From Anaeramoeba flamelloides (Eukaryota; Metamonada; Anaeramoebidae), in assembly GCA_027625915.1 (NCBI GenBank), contig JANTQA010000026.1, positions 6,014,001-6,078,000 of the forward strand: DNA of 64,000 nt, in the 5' to 3' direction. Numbering within the stretch: the first letter of the stretch is position 1; the number at the start of each line of letters is the position of its first letter. Shown here piece after piece: positions 31,675 through 42,435 of this stretch. The notes beneath the pieces were generated by a model that saw nothing but the letters and a program-made list of their open reading frames with translations, made no database searches and was not told where the DNA came from. Position numbers and translations under genes: made by a program.

Positions 31675-32249
31675 TTAAAAATTAAATTTTCTTTTTCCTT
31701 GTTCCTTTTACTTGTTATATTAAACAAAAGAAAAATGTTTAGTTTTTCAACACTTGTTTGATTTTCGATTTGTTTTTGTTTTTTTTTTTTATTTACTTTG
31801 ATGAAAAAATAACTGTGCGATTATATACCAAAAAAGATATTTTTATATGTTTATTATTTTCTTAACAAGACTAGTAACTCAAAAATCATAAATTTGAAGA
31901 AAATTTTAAAACCAAGTTAAATTGAATGTAAAAAGTTTAAATTTAGAACCTTTGTTCAAAAATTCTTTTATAACATTTTGACTACTTTAAGTTCTATTTT
32001 CATCTCATGATTTTTTGCATATATTGTTCAGATTTGCAAAATAGGTATTTTTGGTTGAAAATATTAATTATGAGATCTTGTTAAAATTGAAATTTCATAT
32101 TTTTTTATTATTTATTTATAAAGAGAAAGAGAAATTATAGAAAATTTAATCAGATAAAAAAAGAAAAGAAGAAAGATAAAATAATTAAAATATGAGTGTA
32201 AAAATTTATAATACCATTTACATCACAATGTTAAAAGCATATCCACTGT
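31675..32249. other. AT-rich spacer
   Basis: Nothing supported beyond A/T runs. T-runs immediately after the snoRNA candidate (31687-31696) could serve as a terminator, which cannot be judged from sequence alone. Confidence 0.35.
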
Positions 32250-32415
32250 AGAAAGGTTTTTCCAGAATTTTAAATAATTCTTAGAATTCAGTAAAATCTC
32301 TATTAGCTTTTTTTTTAATTTCAGAAATAAAAAGAAAATTTCTTTAATTTTAGATTGATTCCTCAAATTAAATAAAAACGTCAACTCGATTCACTCCACA
32401 GCACTCAAAACCACG
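32250..32415. repeat. Decayed hairpin element
   Basis: TTTTTCCAGAATTTTAAATAATTC with a complement-like AGAATTCAGTAAAATC, then TTTAATTTCAGAAATAAAAAG paired with GATTGATTCCTCAAATTAAA. A GC-richer edge follows (CTCCACAGCACTCAAAACCACGT). Same order as in the 20984-21475 units. Confidence 0.5.
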
Positions 32416-32623
32416 TCCCCGGAATTCACAGGAGGGGCAATGACCCGATAGAAATATTGTCAATAATTTATAAAAATACCACAATCTATACTTAATTATT
32501 GGTATTAAGCAACTCTTCAGGTTTTTTTTAATGAGATAGAATACTACAAACTTGTTACTTTACTTCAATTCTTTTAAATTACAAAAAAAATCTAGGCACT
32601 ATCACTAATAGTGGACATTGCAT

Positions 32624-32657
32624 ACCCACACACCCACACACACACACATATATATAT
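32624..32657. repeat. (CA)n/(TA)n microsatellite
   Basis: ACCCACACACCCACACACACACACATATATATAT run, with no neighbouring gene. Confidence 0.85.
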
Positions 32658-33487
32658 TACAATTCGAAGTATTTTTTTTTTCATTTTTTAATTTTTCTTT
32701 CTCTTTATTACCACAATTTTTCTAATAATTATAAAATTTAGATTTTTTTAAGAAAAAAATAAATGGGAGAATTCTCGACAATGATTTTTTAGTTTGAAAA
32801 ATGATGAAATTCTTTCACGAGAATTTGAAAAGTTTATATATTAATATTTCGTTTTTTTAACATTGTGGCCTTTTATTCAAACACCAATTAAAATTATTAA
32901 TCTTTACTTATTTCTAATTTTAAATAAAAAAAAAAAAAAACATTTGCTTTTTTTTCTTCTAAAAAGAATCAATATGCGAACCCTAGTAATGAATTTTTGA
33001 AAAAAAAAATCAATATCCAAAATACAGGCTTTATTTCAAAAAACTCTAAAATGAAGGTTATATTGTTAATTATTAATATAAAATCATTCATTTCAATCTG
33101 ATCTATTATTTAATCATGAAGTTACTTGTATATCTCGAATTTTGCTGAAATTTTTATTATTAATTTGGAATAAAATGTAATTAATTATTTGTAAAACATT
33201 CTATTAAGAATTAAAGATCGATAAAAAACCAAAACAAAAAATAAAAATAATTTTCATTATAATTGTTTTTATTGTGATAATTTTAAATATGCTAGGTTTA
33301 ATTAAGATTATTTATATATTTTTTACAATAGGATAAATAAAGTAAAAAAGAAACTTTATATTAATTTAATTTATTTTTAATTTTTTTTTATCTTTCAAGA
33401 ATCTATGGTGTTATTTTAAAATGAAAAAATGAAAACATAAATATATATAAAAAACTTGAAATAAATCTTAATTACAAAAAATATCAA

Positions 33488-36400
33488 TTATTTAACCTTT
33501 TTGATTTTTAATTTGGTTTCTTTTTTAGTTTTTTTGTGTTTTTCGTTATCGCTTCTAATATCGCCGTCCACTCTGCCTGTTTTGAATAAGCGAATGATCA
33601 TTTTGGTGATCAAAATGGTCCATAAGATTTGCATGTATTCTAAGGTGACGAGTGGTATCGCGGTGAAGATATAATGGAGTACCCTTTTGAACCCAGGCTC
33701 GAAATCTAATCGACCCAAGACAATACCCGAAATGGCATGGCAGGGGTAAGCGGTTAGACGGGTTGGTATCCAAATAAAGGCAAGTACAAGTAAAAGCTTA
33801 TGCGCAATTTTTTCATAATTAAGATAATTAACGGTTTTGGAAATATATAATAAAGTTACACCCAAATCGTTTACAAAAAAAATTGTTTCCCCGTATAAGT
33901 TTTGGTATCCCAAATAAGAAAAGATCACGGTGCTTGCAGTCACAACATGATGGAGTAACATCAAATATACACCCTTGCCGCTTTCAAGTTTTGGTACTAA
34001 AGGTGCCATAACAAAGACATAAGAAAGTTCAAACATGTAAATAAATTTTCCAGCAAAGGTGAAATCTGAGGTTGGGTATTTTTCTAAAAATTTCAAATCA
34101 ATCCATGGAAAAAGTGCAAATTTTAAAAGCCCTCTCTTTGAATGTTAATTAATAATAAATGTATATCATTTTTAAATTTAATAAAATTAAATGATTAGTC
34201 ATGTGAAATGTGAAATGTGAAATGTGGAATGTGGAATGTGTAATGTGTGATTTGCGGTGTTAAATGGACAATGGGCAAAATACAATGGGCAAAGAAGAAT
34301 GAATAAGTAAAATTTGAAGATTATGTTAAAATAACTAAATTATTTATAATGATAATTATATTTTTTTTTTCGCTAATTCTATTTTTTGATCATCATAATT
34401 AAGTTATTGAATTGAACACGATTAAGATTAGATCCATTGAAAATTTCTGAAATTACTAAAATTGGATTTATTTCTAATAGTGTTATTTAAAAGATGTATT
34501 TTATTATCTTTAGATACTTCTCTTTAATTACGTTGAAATGTTTTTTTTTTTTTTTTTCCTTTTTTTTTCAATATTTATTTTATTTATGAGATAAAAGTAA
34601 CATAAAACAAAAAAAAAATGAAATTCTTTTTTTGTCAATTCTAGAGAATAAAAGTCAAAATCAAAAATTGTTTTAAAATAGTGTTTCATAAACTACCATT
34701 TTTGGAGAAAAATCAGAATAAAATTTAGAAAAAAAAAAAATTCAAATTTATCATTTAGGAAAAAAAGTCCAACACAATTTTTAATTGACAATATTGATAG
34801 AATCACAGAAATCACAGAAACCTGAAAGTGAAAAGTAAAACCAATTAAAAAAAGAAGAAACAAATTAACTTTAAATTATAATTGTTGGTTTGGTTGATAA
34901 TAAATGAATGAATTATTTTTTAGATCTACTTTTTTATCAAGAACACAACAGATATGTTTTTGAAGATCTCAAAAATAGTCAATTTTTTATTGAAAATATT
35001 GATCATTTTTTATGGGTCTATCCTTCCTATGAAAAAGATAGATTAATATTTCATAACAAATTAAAAAAAAAAAAAATCTTAATGAATTAATTTAAAACAA
35101 ACAGTTTGAAACTATTTTCATTAAATAATAATCGTGAAATCTATGATTTTACGCTTAAATTTCTGAAAGGGAATTTAAGTAAAAGGGTATCCAGAGTGTA
35201 ATTTACACTTCTTCAACAATAAAAAAAAAAAAAAAATAGTCAATTTTTTTCAACAAATTTTTCATAATAGATGAATCAATCAAAGAAAAACCCAGTAACA
35301 AAAGAAAGTATTAAAAAAAAAGAAAAACTGTTATTGTGTTGAATCCTCCATTTTGTCTTTAATCTATTTATTTTTTCTTTTATTAATAGATCTTACGTTA
35401 ACATTTTCGGGTTCTATTAGGTTTCCCAATTGAAAATCGTATTGGGCTTTTTTTCTGTGTTTCACTTTTTTTCCCAAATGGCTATCTTAAAAGTTTGGAT
35501 TTTGGACTTATTGGAAATGAACTTTGTGTGAAATACACTTTATCTGTTCAAGAGGGAATTTTGAATTGACTAAATTTGTGGCTTCTAGTTCAAAGAGTGT
35601 CTCAGATATTAATTAGTTTCTAGAAAGTGTTTTTCGAAACATTTTAAACTCAATTTAGTTTTCTCAGATAAAATGAAGAGTCACTAATTTGGATCTTTTT
35701 TAGTGAGCTTTGAGATAAAATGAAGATTTTTCTAAAATGAAATTGAACATTATAATGACATTTTTATCTTTAATGGCAACCAAGATTTACAATAAAGTAA
35801 TTTGTCAACCAAATGTTTTTTTTAGAATTTTTTTTTCAAAATAGTGTTAAATTCAAAAAAAAAAGTTATAAACTTTTTGGTTCAATTCCCATTTTTTATA
35901 TATCTTGTAAACCAACTTTTAAAAGATTTTTTTCCTTTTCAACAAAGTCTTTTGTAACTAATTTGAAAATGTTCATTGTCGTTAGAACAAGAAAGTTCTT
36001 TCTTCAAATCTCATAAAAACCTTTTCTAATTAGGAAAGTTAAGTAAAAAGTGAAAAACACTTATGTGAATTTAAACGTAATTTGTACGTTTTGTCATCTT
36101 CTCAGTTAAAAAACCAATTTGATTTGGCTCAAAGATAATTTGTTTTGAAGGCTACTATTTATTGCAAAATAAATGGAACAAAATTTTCATTCAGCTTTCT
36201 AAAAAAAGATTTTCAAAAAGTCTTCTAAAATTTCAATTTTTTAATTCTTAAAAGAATCTTAAAGTATGAATTTCCACTTTTATAATTTAGAATGTTTACG
36301 ATTTATTTTATTTCTTGTGCTGTGATTTTTTGGAAACCTGACTGAAAATTTTGATTATTTTATTTTACAATTAATAGTGTGTAGATCTTTAGATTTATGT

Positions 36401-37314
36401 TTATTAATACTGTTATTTTGTTATTTTTTGTAATTTTCGAATTGATCCTGGTATTTGAAATTTAAATCATACTCAGTGTCAGTTGATTTTCTTTTTTCAA
36501 TTCTTACAATTTTTCTTTGATTTCGGATTTCTTAGTTCACCCAAAAGATATATAACAAAAAAAGAACCAACAAATAAATTGAGATCAAAAATATCAATCT
36601 ATTTCTTTTGGAAATTTATTTGTAAAAGAAAAAAATGAAATGAAAATTTTTTCCCATTTAGAATTCGAATATCAATAATTAACAGTTAAGGAAAAAATAT
36701 TTTGAATTCAATTTCTCAAAAGAGTGTTTCCTTTCAATAAAGTAAAAGATTAAAAAGGCCTTCACAGACCAATTCAAAACGAAAATTGCCAAAATAAATA
36801 GGCTTTTCGTTATTGATTTTCCAATAAAAAATGAAAATTTTTTTAAAGTGGGGTTGGATTGTAACAAAAATTAAATAAAATTATGGTTTTGCCAAATGGA
36901 ATTCCAAAATCTTTGTGGAAAATTTGCTGTTGGTAATTGTGTGGCTTTAAAAAAAATTTGTGTCTTTTGTTTGCTTTTTGTTTGAGAAATAAAAAAAATT
37001 TACATTTGTTGACAAAGAAAAAAGAATTAAAAGAAAAAGACAAAACGTACTGAATAGAACGAGTACACCAACACAATAATGCAAATGATTCTAAAAAAGC
37101 CTTGGAAAGTTAATGTTTTGAATTTCAAATGTTTTGATTTGGAAACTCGATAGAGAAAAATATCTGTAACGCGATCTACGGCTAATTTGAGTAACCACAC
37201 TATAAGTACTATTACTGATAAAGTGACAAAGTCTAATGGACCGTATTTATATAGGCCACTTTTTTGCTTATAAAAAAAAAGATTGGTATAGTCAAGACTC
37301 ATTTCTTTGTTCAT
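33488..37314 (-). CDS. TLC-domain, ceramide-synthase-like membrane protein
   Basis: Two-exon model: exon 1 37314-37051 (88 codons), intron 37050-34136 (GTACGT...AAAG), exon 2 34135-33488; 303 residues. Ceramide synthases acylate sphingoid bases in the ER. Exon 1 has one clear membrane helix (GPLDFVTLSVIVLIVWLL) and the start of another. Exon 2 continues FALFPWIDLKFLEKYP and then the Lag1-motif region: LHHVVTASTVIFSYLGYQN with His150-His151, followed by FFVNDLGVTLLYISKTVNY. In canonical enzymes this last stretch is usually HDxSD; here it is N177-D178...V181, so activity is uncertain. The tail ends KKVK, a dilysine ER-retrieval signal. The exon junction is in frame and restores family-like order, but the 2.9 kb intron (with a LINE insertion) is far longer than the others here (81-392 nt). 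A TLC protein of other function remains possible. Confidence 0.72.
34202..34250. repeat. Short tandem repeat (GTGAAAT)n
   Basis: Six or so 7-bp units drifting from GTGAAAT to GTGGAAT to GTGTAAT, in the long intron just upstream of exon 2 of the TLC gene. Confidence 0.85.
34989..35236 (+). mobile_element. 5'-truncated LINE copy with target-site duplication, in intron
   Basis: Plus-strand LINE tail of 248 bp inside the intron of the TLC gene, inserted antisense to it. It starts at the codons for ENIDHFLWVYPSYEKDRLIF, continues with LKLFSLNNNREIYDFTLKFL and ends in AGTGTAATTTACACTTCTTC and a 16-base poly(A). TAGTCAATTTTTT is present at both 34976-34988 and 35237-35249, extendable through adjoining A's. 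The open frame from 34908 is a fusion of flank and LINE and is not a gene. Confidence 0.9.
35237..37050. other. Remainder of the long TLC-gene intron
   Basis: AT-rich intronic DNA with a repeat segment (about 36480-36690) related to 56617-56850: CAGTTGATTTTCTTTTTTCAATTC and a CAATCTATTTC...AAAAGAAAAAAATG block. Small open frames at 35813-36016 and 36679-36867 lack recognisable domains. Confidence 0.4.
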
Positions 37315-38378
37315 CTGCCCAATGGATAGGAAAAAAATATCTAGAAGAGATTTAAAAAAAAATAAAAAGTGAAATTTGGATTTAAAATTCTCAAAAAAAG
37401 AATTGTCTTGGAAAAGTGTTTAAAATTTTGAACTCAAGAAAATGTCTTTAAATTGTGAAAAATCAAATAATTGGAGAAATTTATCATAATTTTTCATTTT
37501 TCCATAACAAATTACGAAATAATTTATTTATCATTTTACACTTGGAAATTCAAAATCATGTGTGATGATGATTTGCCACTTAAACAGACACTCCTCAATT
37601 TTTCCAATTACAGTATCATAAAAAAAGTTTCTTACTTTTCAAGTTTGGTTTTGGAGAGCTTTGTAAACCCTTTCCTCAAGAATGTGCCTTGAACTGAAAA
37701 ATGTTATTGTCAAAAATGCAGAATTTAGACAATATTTTTTAGAAATTTGTAGAATTTTCCTTTAAATAAAATCGGAAATTGGGTTCTCTTGAATTGAATA
37801 CAACCGATAGTTTTAATTGATCTTTTTCAAAGTTGTCATGGCAAAACTTAAATTATGTAGGTTAAAAATGTATTTCGTCCTTTTTAATCTGAATGTTGTG
37901 TGATTTTTTTTTTCTGAACCTTACTAATAATATACTACAATTGTGTGTGATGAATTTTGTCCAAATTTCATGAACAACAGTTTTTCATGTTTTGGAAATT
38001 TCGAATTAAAATATTTCAGATCTTGAGTGACTGGTTTTCTCTTGAAAAGAGACTTTAGTGAAAGAATTTTCATTTGATAGGTATATGTATAAGTTTTACA
38101 TTTAAAAAAATGGACTATGATTGTGGAAATTGCCTTTTCTAATTGTATTTTTGGGTAATTGTTATAACTCTGATTAATCTTGGAACAAAAAGAAGGCCAA
38201 AAAAAATTTTTCTTGATACTATTAAATGATCAGGAATTCAATTTTGAAAATATCAGGAATTAAAAATTGAAAATTAGAAATTGATTGAATGAACTTTTAT
38301 TTTTGGAGATAAAAATTGAAGGAAATAAAAATTCACTTAAAAATGCGAAATTTGAAAAATAATTTGGTGTTTGTTAAG
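37315..38378. other. Intergenic region upstream of the TLC gene
   Basis: Probably contains the TLC promoter. The plus-strand open frame at 37471-37692 ends in a stretch slightly richer in G+C (MCDDDLPLKQTLLNF...), but I cannot recognise it or find splice partners. I leave it uncalled. Confidence 0.35.
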
Positions 38379-38913
38379 GTTTACAATCCCCGAAATTTGA
38401 AAAAGGATTATCTTGTATGGTGGCTTGTTAATTTGGTTTTTAACTGATCGATCTTGGGTTTGGTATGGGTTTTTAAAAGTTGTTCAAATCAGCAATTTAT
38501 TTTTTTTTTCAAAATATAAATTTATAAGTAAAATACCAATAGATTGGTCGTTATTAAATGATGAATTTTAATATTTGGGTTGTTGGATGAAAAAATTATT
38601 TCCCATTTATTCAATTAACCAAATCAAAAAATAGAGAAATTTTTTGAAAATCTCCAAATAAATTGAAAATTTTATAAAAATTTCAATTAACACACAAACC
38701 AAATTTTTTTATAACTTAAGTTTCAGCTTATTATAGTCATACACTCTTCAATTTGGATGTCGGAAAAAATAAAAATAAATTGTCAAAAATTACCATTTTT
38801 GTACCACTATTAAAACCCATACAAACTTCAAGATCGATCAGTTGAAAACCAAATTAACAAGTTGCCACACCCAATACAAGATAATCTTTTCTCAAATTTC
38901 AGGAATTGTAAAC
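38379..38913. repeat. Imperfect inverted repeat, ~100-bp arms
   Basis: Left arm 38379-38477 (GTTTACAATCCCCGAAATTTG...TTATCTTGTATGG...ACTGATCGATCTTG) is complementary to right arm 38811-38913, with a ~330-bp spacer. No reading frame and no shared ends with the other elements here. Confidence 0.75.
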
Positions 38914-39963
38914 TTTAAATCAGTGCTCAAGTGAATCTACAAATTAATTTTTACAAACAATTGATAAATTCTTAAGTTAGTTGGGAATTTTAAGTGAATT
39001 GATCTTGCAATTTGTGCCAAAAAAAAAAACCTTCTTACCACCACTTTAAGAGATTAGTAACTCTTATTTATTTTTTTTCCAAAAAGTAATATAGAAATTT
39101 GTTTTCTAAAAGATTCAATTAAACTTAATTAATAAATAATTTCTCAACTTTAGATAAACGAATTATCATTTTTAAAAAAACTTATTTTTTTACTATTCAA
39201 TTTTAAGTCAGAAGTTCAGATCTTTTTTGATAGGAAATTTAAAAAATAAAGAAATAATAAAGTTGAAAAAACCAGTTATTTTTTTATTAAATCTCACTTT
39301 TAGGAATTCTAAACCATATTTATGAGAAAAATTATTGTCTATTCATGTATATTCTCGTTATAAAAAATACAAGAATAATAAATCAAACAAAACCCTACGA
39401 CCTTTTAACGCACACCCCGGTGAATTAAAAAAGGTTGAAAAAAATATAAATATGGTACAAAAAAATCAATAAAGTACAAAAAAGATTGACCATAGTAACA
39501 CACAATCCCATTTTTCAACCAAAACACTATTCTAAATATAATTAAAAAAAAAAAAAAAACAAATACAGTTTTAATATTATATCCAAATCCAGTGACTTAC
39601 AAAAAACAAATTATTTGTATTTCTGGTCTTATTGTTTGGATCATGTATTAAAAATTGTAAGACTGTGTTTGAAACCTTGAGGAACGGAAGAAATCGAAAA
39701 TTTATTTTATTTATCATTTATTAAATTATTGAAATTTAAAAGATTTTATAATTTTTTTTTTCAAACATAAAAAGGTTAAACAATGAATTTATATTATTTA
39801 AATAAATATATTTGATAATATTTATTAATTGTTATTTCTTGAAAATCATAGTAGAGAATTGATTGTGCCTTTTTGAAAATATGAAAAATATTTAGAAATT
39901 CTAGTAAAACATTTTAATACTTTTAATTTAAAATACAGTTTTTGATTTAATTATATTGGAATA
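38914..39963. other. AT-rich spacer
   Basis: No gene supported. A GC-richer spot at about 39403-39424 (ACGACC...CGCACACCCCGG) has no recognised structure. Confidence 0.35.
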
Positions 39964-40155
39964 GAGTCAGTTCCACTTTTAATACACACACTTTCAACGA
40001 AATTTAAGGTGCACAAATATCTCAAATTAAGGCCCATTTTTTGGAAAATTTTTTTACATAAAATTAGTTTAATAGAATTTGAATTTTGTTTTCAATTTGG
40101 AAGATTTTGCCTTAAATATCGTTCTAAGTTTGTGTCTTAAAAATAGAACTGAATG
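39964..40155. mobile_element. MITE family A, copy 2
   Basis: TA|GAGTCAGTTCCACTTTTAATACACAC at the left and GTGTCTTAAAAATAGAACTGAATG|TA at the right are complementary, with further pairing arms (GAAATTTAAGGTGCACAAAT against CCTTAAATATCG). 192 bp, no coding capacity, probably mobilised by a Tc1/mariner transposase. Confidence 0.8.
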
Positions 40156-42435
40156 TAATTAAATACAAAAAAAAAAAAAAATCACAAGTATTTCAATAAG
40201 TTAGAGATGACCCAGATATTTATAGTTGATTTCTACAAGTTTTAAAAATTTATTTATTGACAAAAAGAAGTGACAAAATAAATTTCATTAAAATAAAAAA
40301 TTAGAATAAAAATAATAATTCAAACATCATAAAATAATAAGAATTACCCTTTGTTTTAAAAAAGAATTCTGAGGGAAACTTTTAATTTAATTGTTTTTAG
40401 GATTGTTCTTATATTTTTTTGCCAATGAATATGGAGTAAATGTAATTTTAAATAAAAAGTTAAATAAAGTACTATATTCTTTTCGACTTTATAATAAGTA
40501 TTGTTTTGTTTTACTACCAAGGATCAATATATCAAAGAAATTCTTTAGGTATCATTTATAAATAAATACCTTCTATTTTTAGTATAAATATAGTATTTTA
40601 TAATCATTTTAAAATCATTTTAAAATCATTTATTTATTTTTTTTTTCAATTAATGATATTTATTGGTCGTTTATTTTATTTGGGCTTATAGTAACTCACA
40701 CTAAATCGTTAAAAATAAACATCAAACTATTTCTACAAGGTGTTTTTCAATTTAGTTAATTATTAAAACTTTACTTCAAATAAATTAATTAATTTCAATA
40801 TTTACCCCATAAATAGAAACGAGATTTTATGTAAAGGCTTTTTTTAATTTTGTGGATATTCACAACATTCCGAAAACCTATGAATGCAGAATAGCAATTC
40901 CTTGCAAAAAAAAAACGAATTAGTGTATAAAAGATCATAAACACCCTATTAAAAAAAAAAGGTTTACTTGATTACACATCTTCAGAATTGATTTATAATA
41001 AATCCAATTACGTATATTTTTATTACAATTTAATTTCTTAATTTAGTTTTTTTATTTTTGAATTGTATTTTTAAAAAATTTTCTTTACAATCAATAAATT
41101 TTATTTTTTTAATATAAATAAGATAATAACCTGAATTTTATGCTTTTTGAAACTATTAAAAGATTGATCATACTTTTAAATATAATAATTAATTTCTGAA
41201 AATGGATTAAAGCAAGTCTATTTTAGTTGTAATTAAATTTGTCACTTGATTTTTCAATTTCAAGATTTGATAATTTTTCTTTGAAAATTTACTATTAAAT
41301 ATAACTGGTTGTTTTTTCTTGTTTCTAGTTACCCAAGAGCCATCTAATAAACAAAAAAAAAAAAAAAATCATTTAAAAAATAGTTTTTGTCTCATTTTAA
41401 ATATTTCTTTAAGGAAATGAAATCTTTATTTGTGGTGCCAAAAATAATAATAGTTTTTTCAAATAAAAAAATGTCTAAACTTTATTTAATATAAAAAAAA
41501 AATTAAGAAATTTTATTTTTTTGATTTTCTCTTCTATTGTATTCACTTAATATGAAGTTTTTAATTTGATGAAATCAAATTGACATCCACAGTGAATCTT
41601 TATTTCCGATAACCCTTCAAATATTCTATAAAAGAAATTTAAATACTTTTAAGGCATTATGAAAAAATCCATATTTCCTTTTACTTGTTCCAATATCAGT
41701 ATCTAATCAGTGCCTACTAGCATACCTAAGTTCAAAACAATTTTGAAGGTAAACAACTTTATATTTTTATGATAAATTTTAAAATTATTTAACAAAATTG
41801 TTGAAAATTTTATCTAATATTCTCGGTTTTTTTGAATTTTTTTTGTTTTGTTGATTAATTAAAATTTTGAAAAATTCATTCTATTTTTTCAGATGAATTT
41901 TCCAATTATTATATCCTTCATTTTATTATTTCTTTTTTAATAACAGAACTAAGAAATCAATACCATATTTTCTCATTAGTTTATCATCAGTTTCTTTTTA
42001 TTTTAATACATGAACACTTCTAGAAAAAAAAAATAAGTTTTTTCTTTTGTAACACTTATTTTACCAAGTAAGTTACTTATTCTTTTCGCAATGTTCTTGT
42101 AAAGTAAGGTGTTACCAGTCCAAAAATTAAACTAGAATCTTAAAATTTTTTGTTTTGTACAATTGTAAATACCTTCCATAACCCATTTTTTCCAAAGAGT
42201 AACTTGACTATTTAATAAAGATAGATCAAATGAGAAAAAAAAAACTGAATTATTGGTTACAGATAATAAACAACAAAAATGAACAATAGAAGATACTTTT
42301 CACTATTCGTCTGTATTATTCTACAAACATAAAACACAAATAAGGAAATTTGTTCTTTCAAAAGGACTGAAAGACTTTGATTTTTCATTTTTGTTTTTTT
42401 CACAAGTAATAAAAGAAATCTTTATAATTTGAAAA
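40156..42435. other. AT-rich intergenic region
   Basis: Contains a short tandem repeat ATCATTTTAAA (about 40598-40632). No gene or RNA is recognised. Confidence 0.45.

Noticed and set aside
31560-31680. Minus-strand short protein-coding exon over the snoRNA candidate
   Set aside because: About 36 codons open with no recognisable motif. The paired terminal stem and C/D boxes explain the sequence better.
34908-35090. 60-codon open frame starting MNYFLDLLF
   Set aside because: It crosses the target-site duplication into a LINE tail, so it is a chance fusion.
37471-37692. 73-codon plus-strand open frame near the TLC gene
   Set aside because: Part is slightly GC-richer, but no domain, splice partner or homologous copy was seen.
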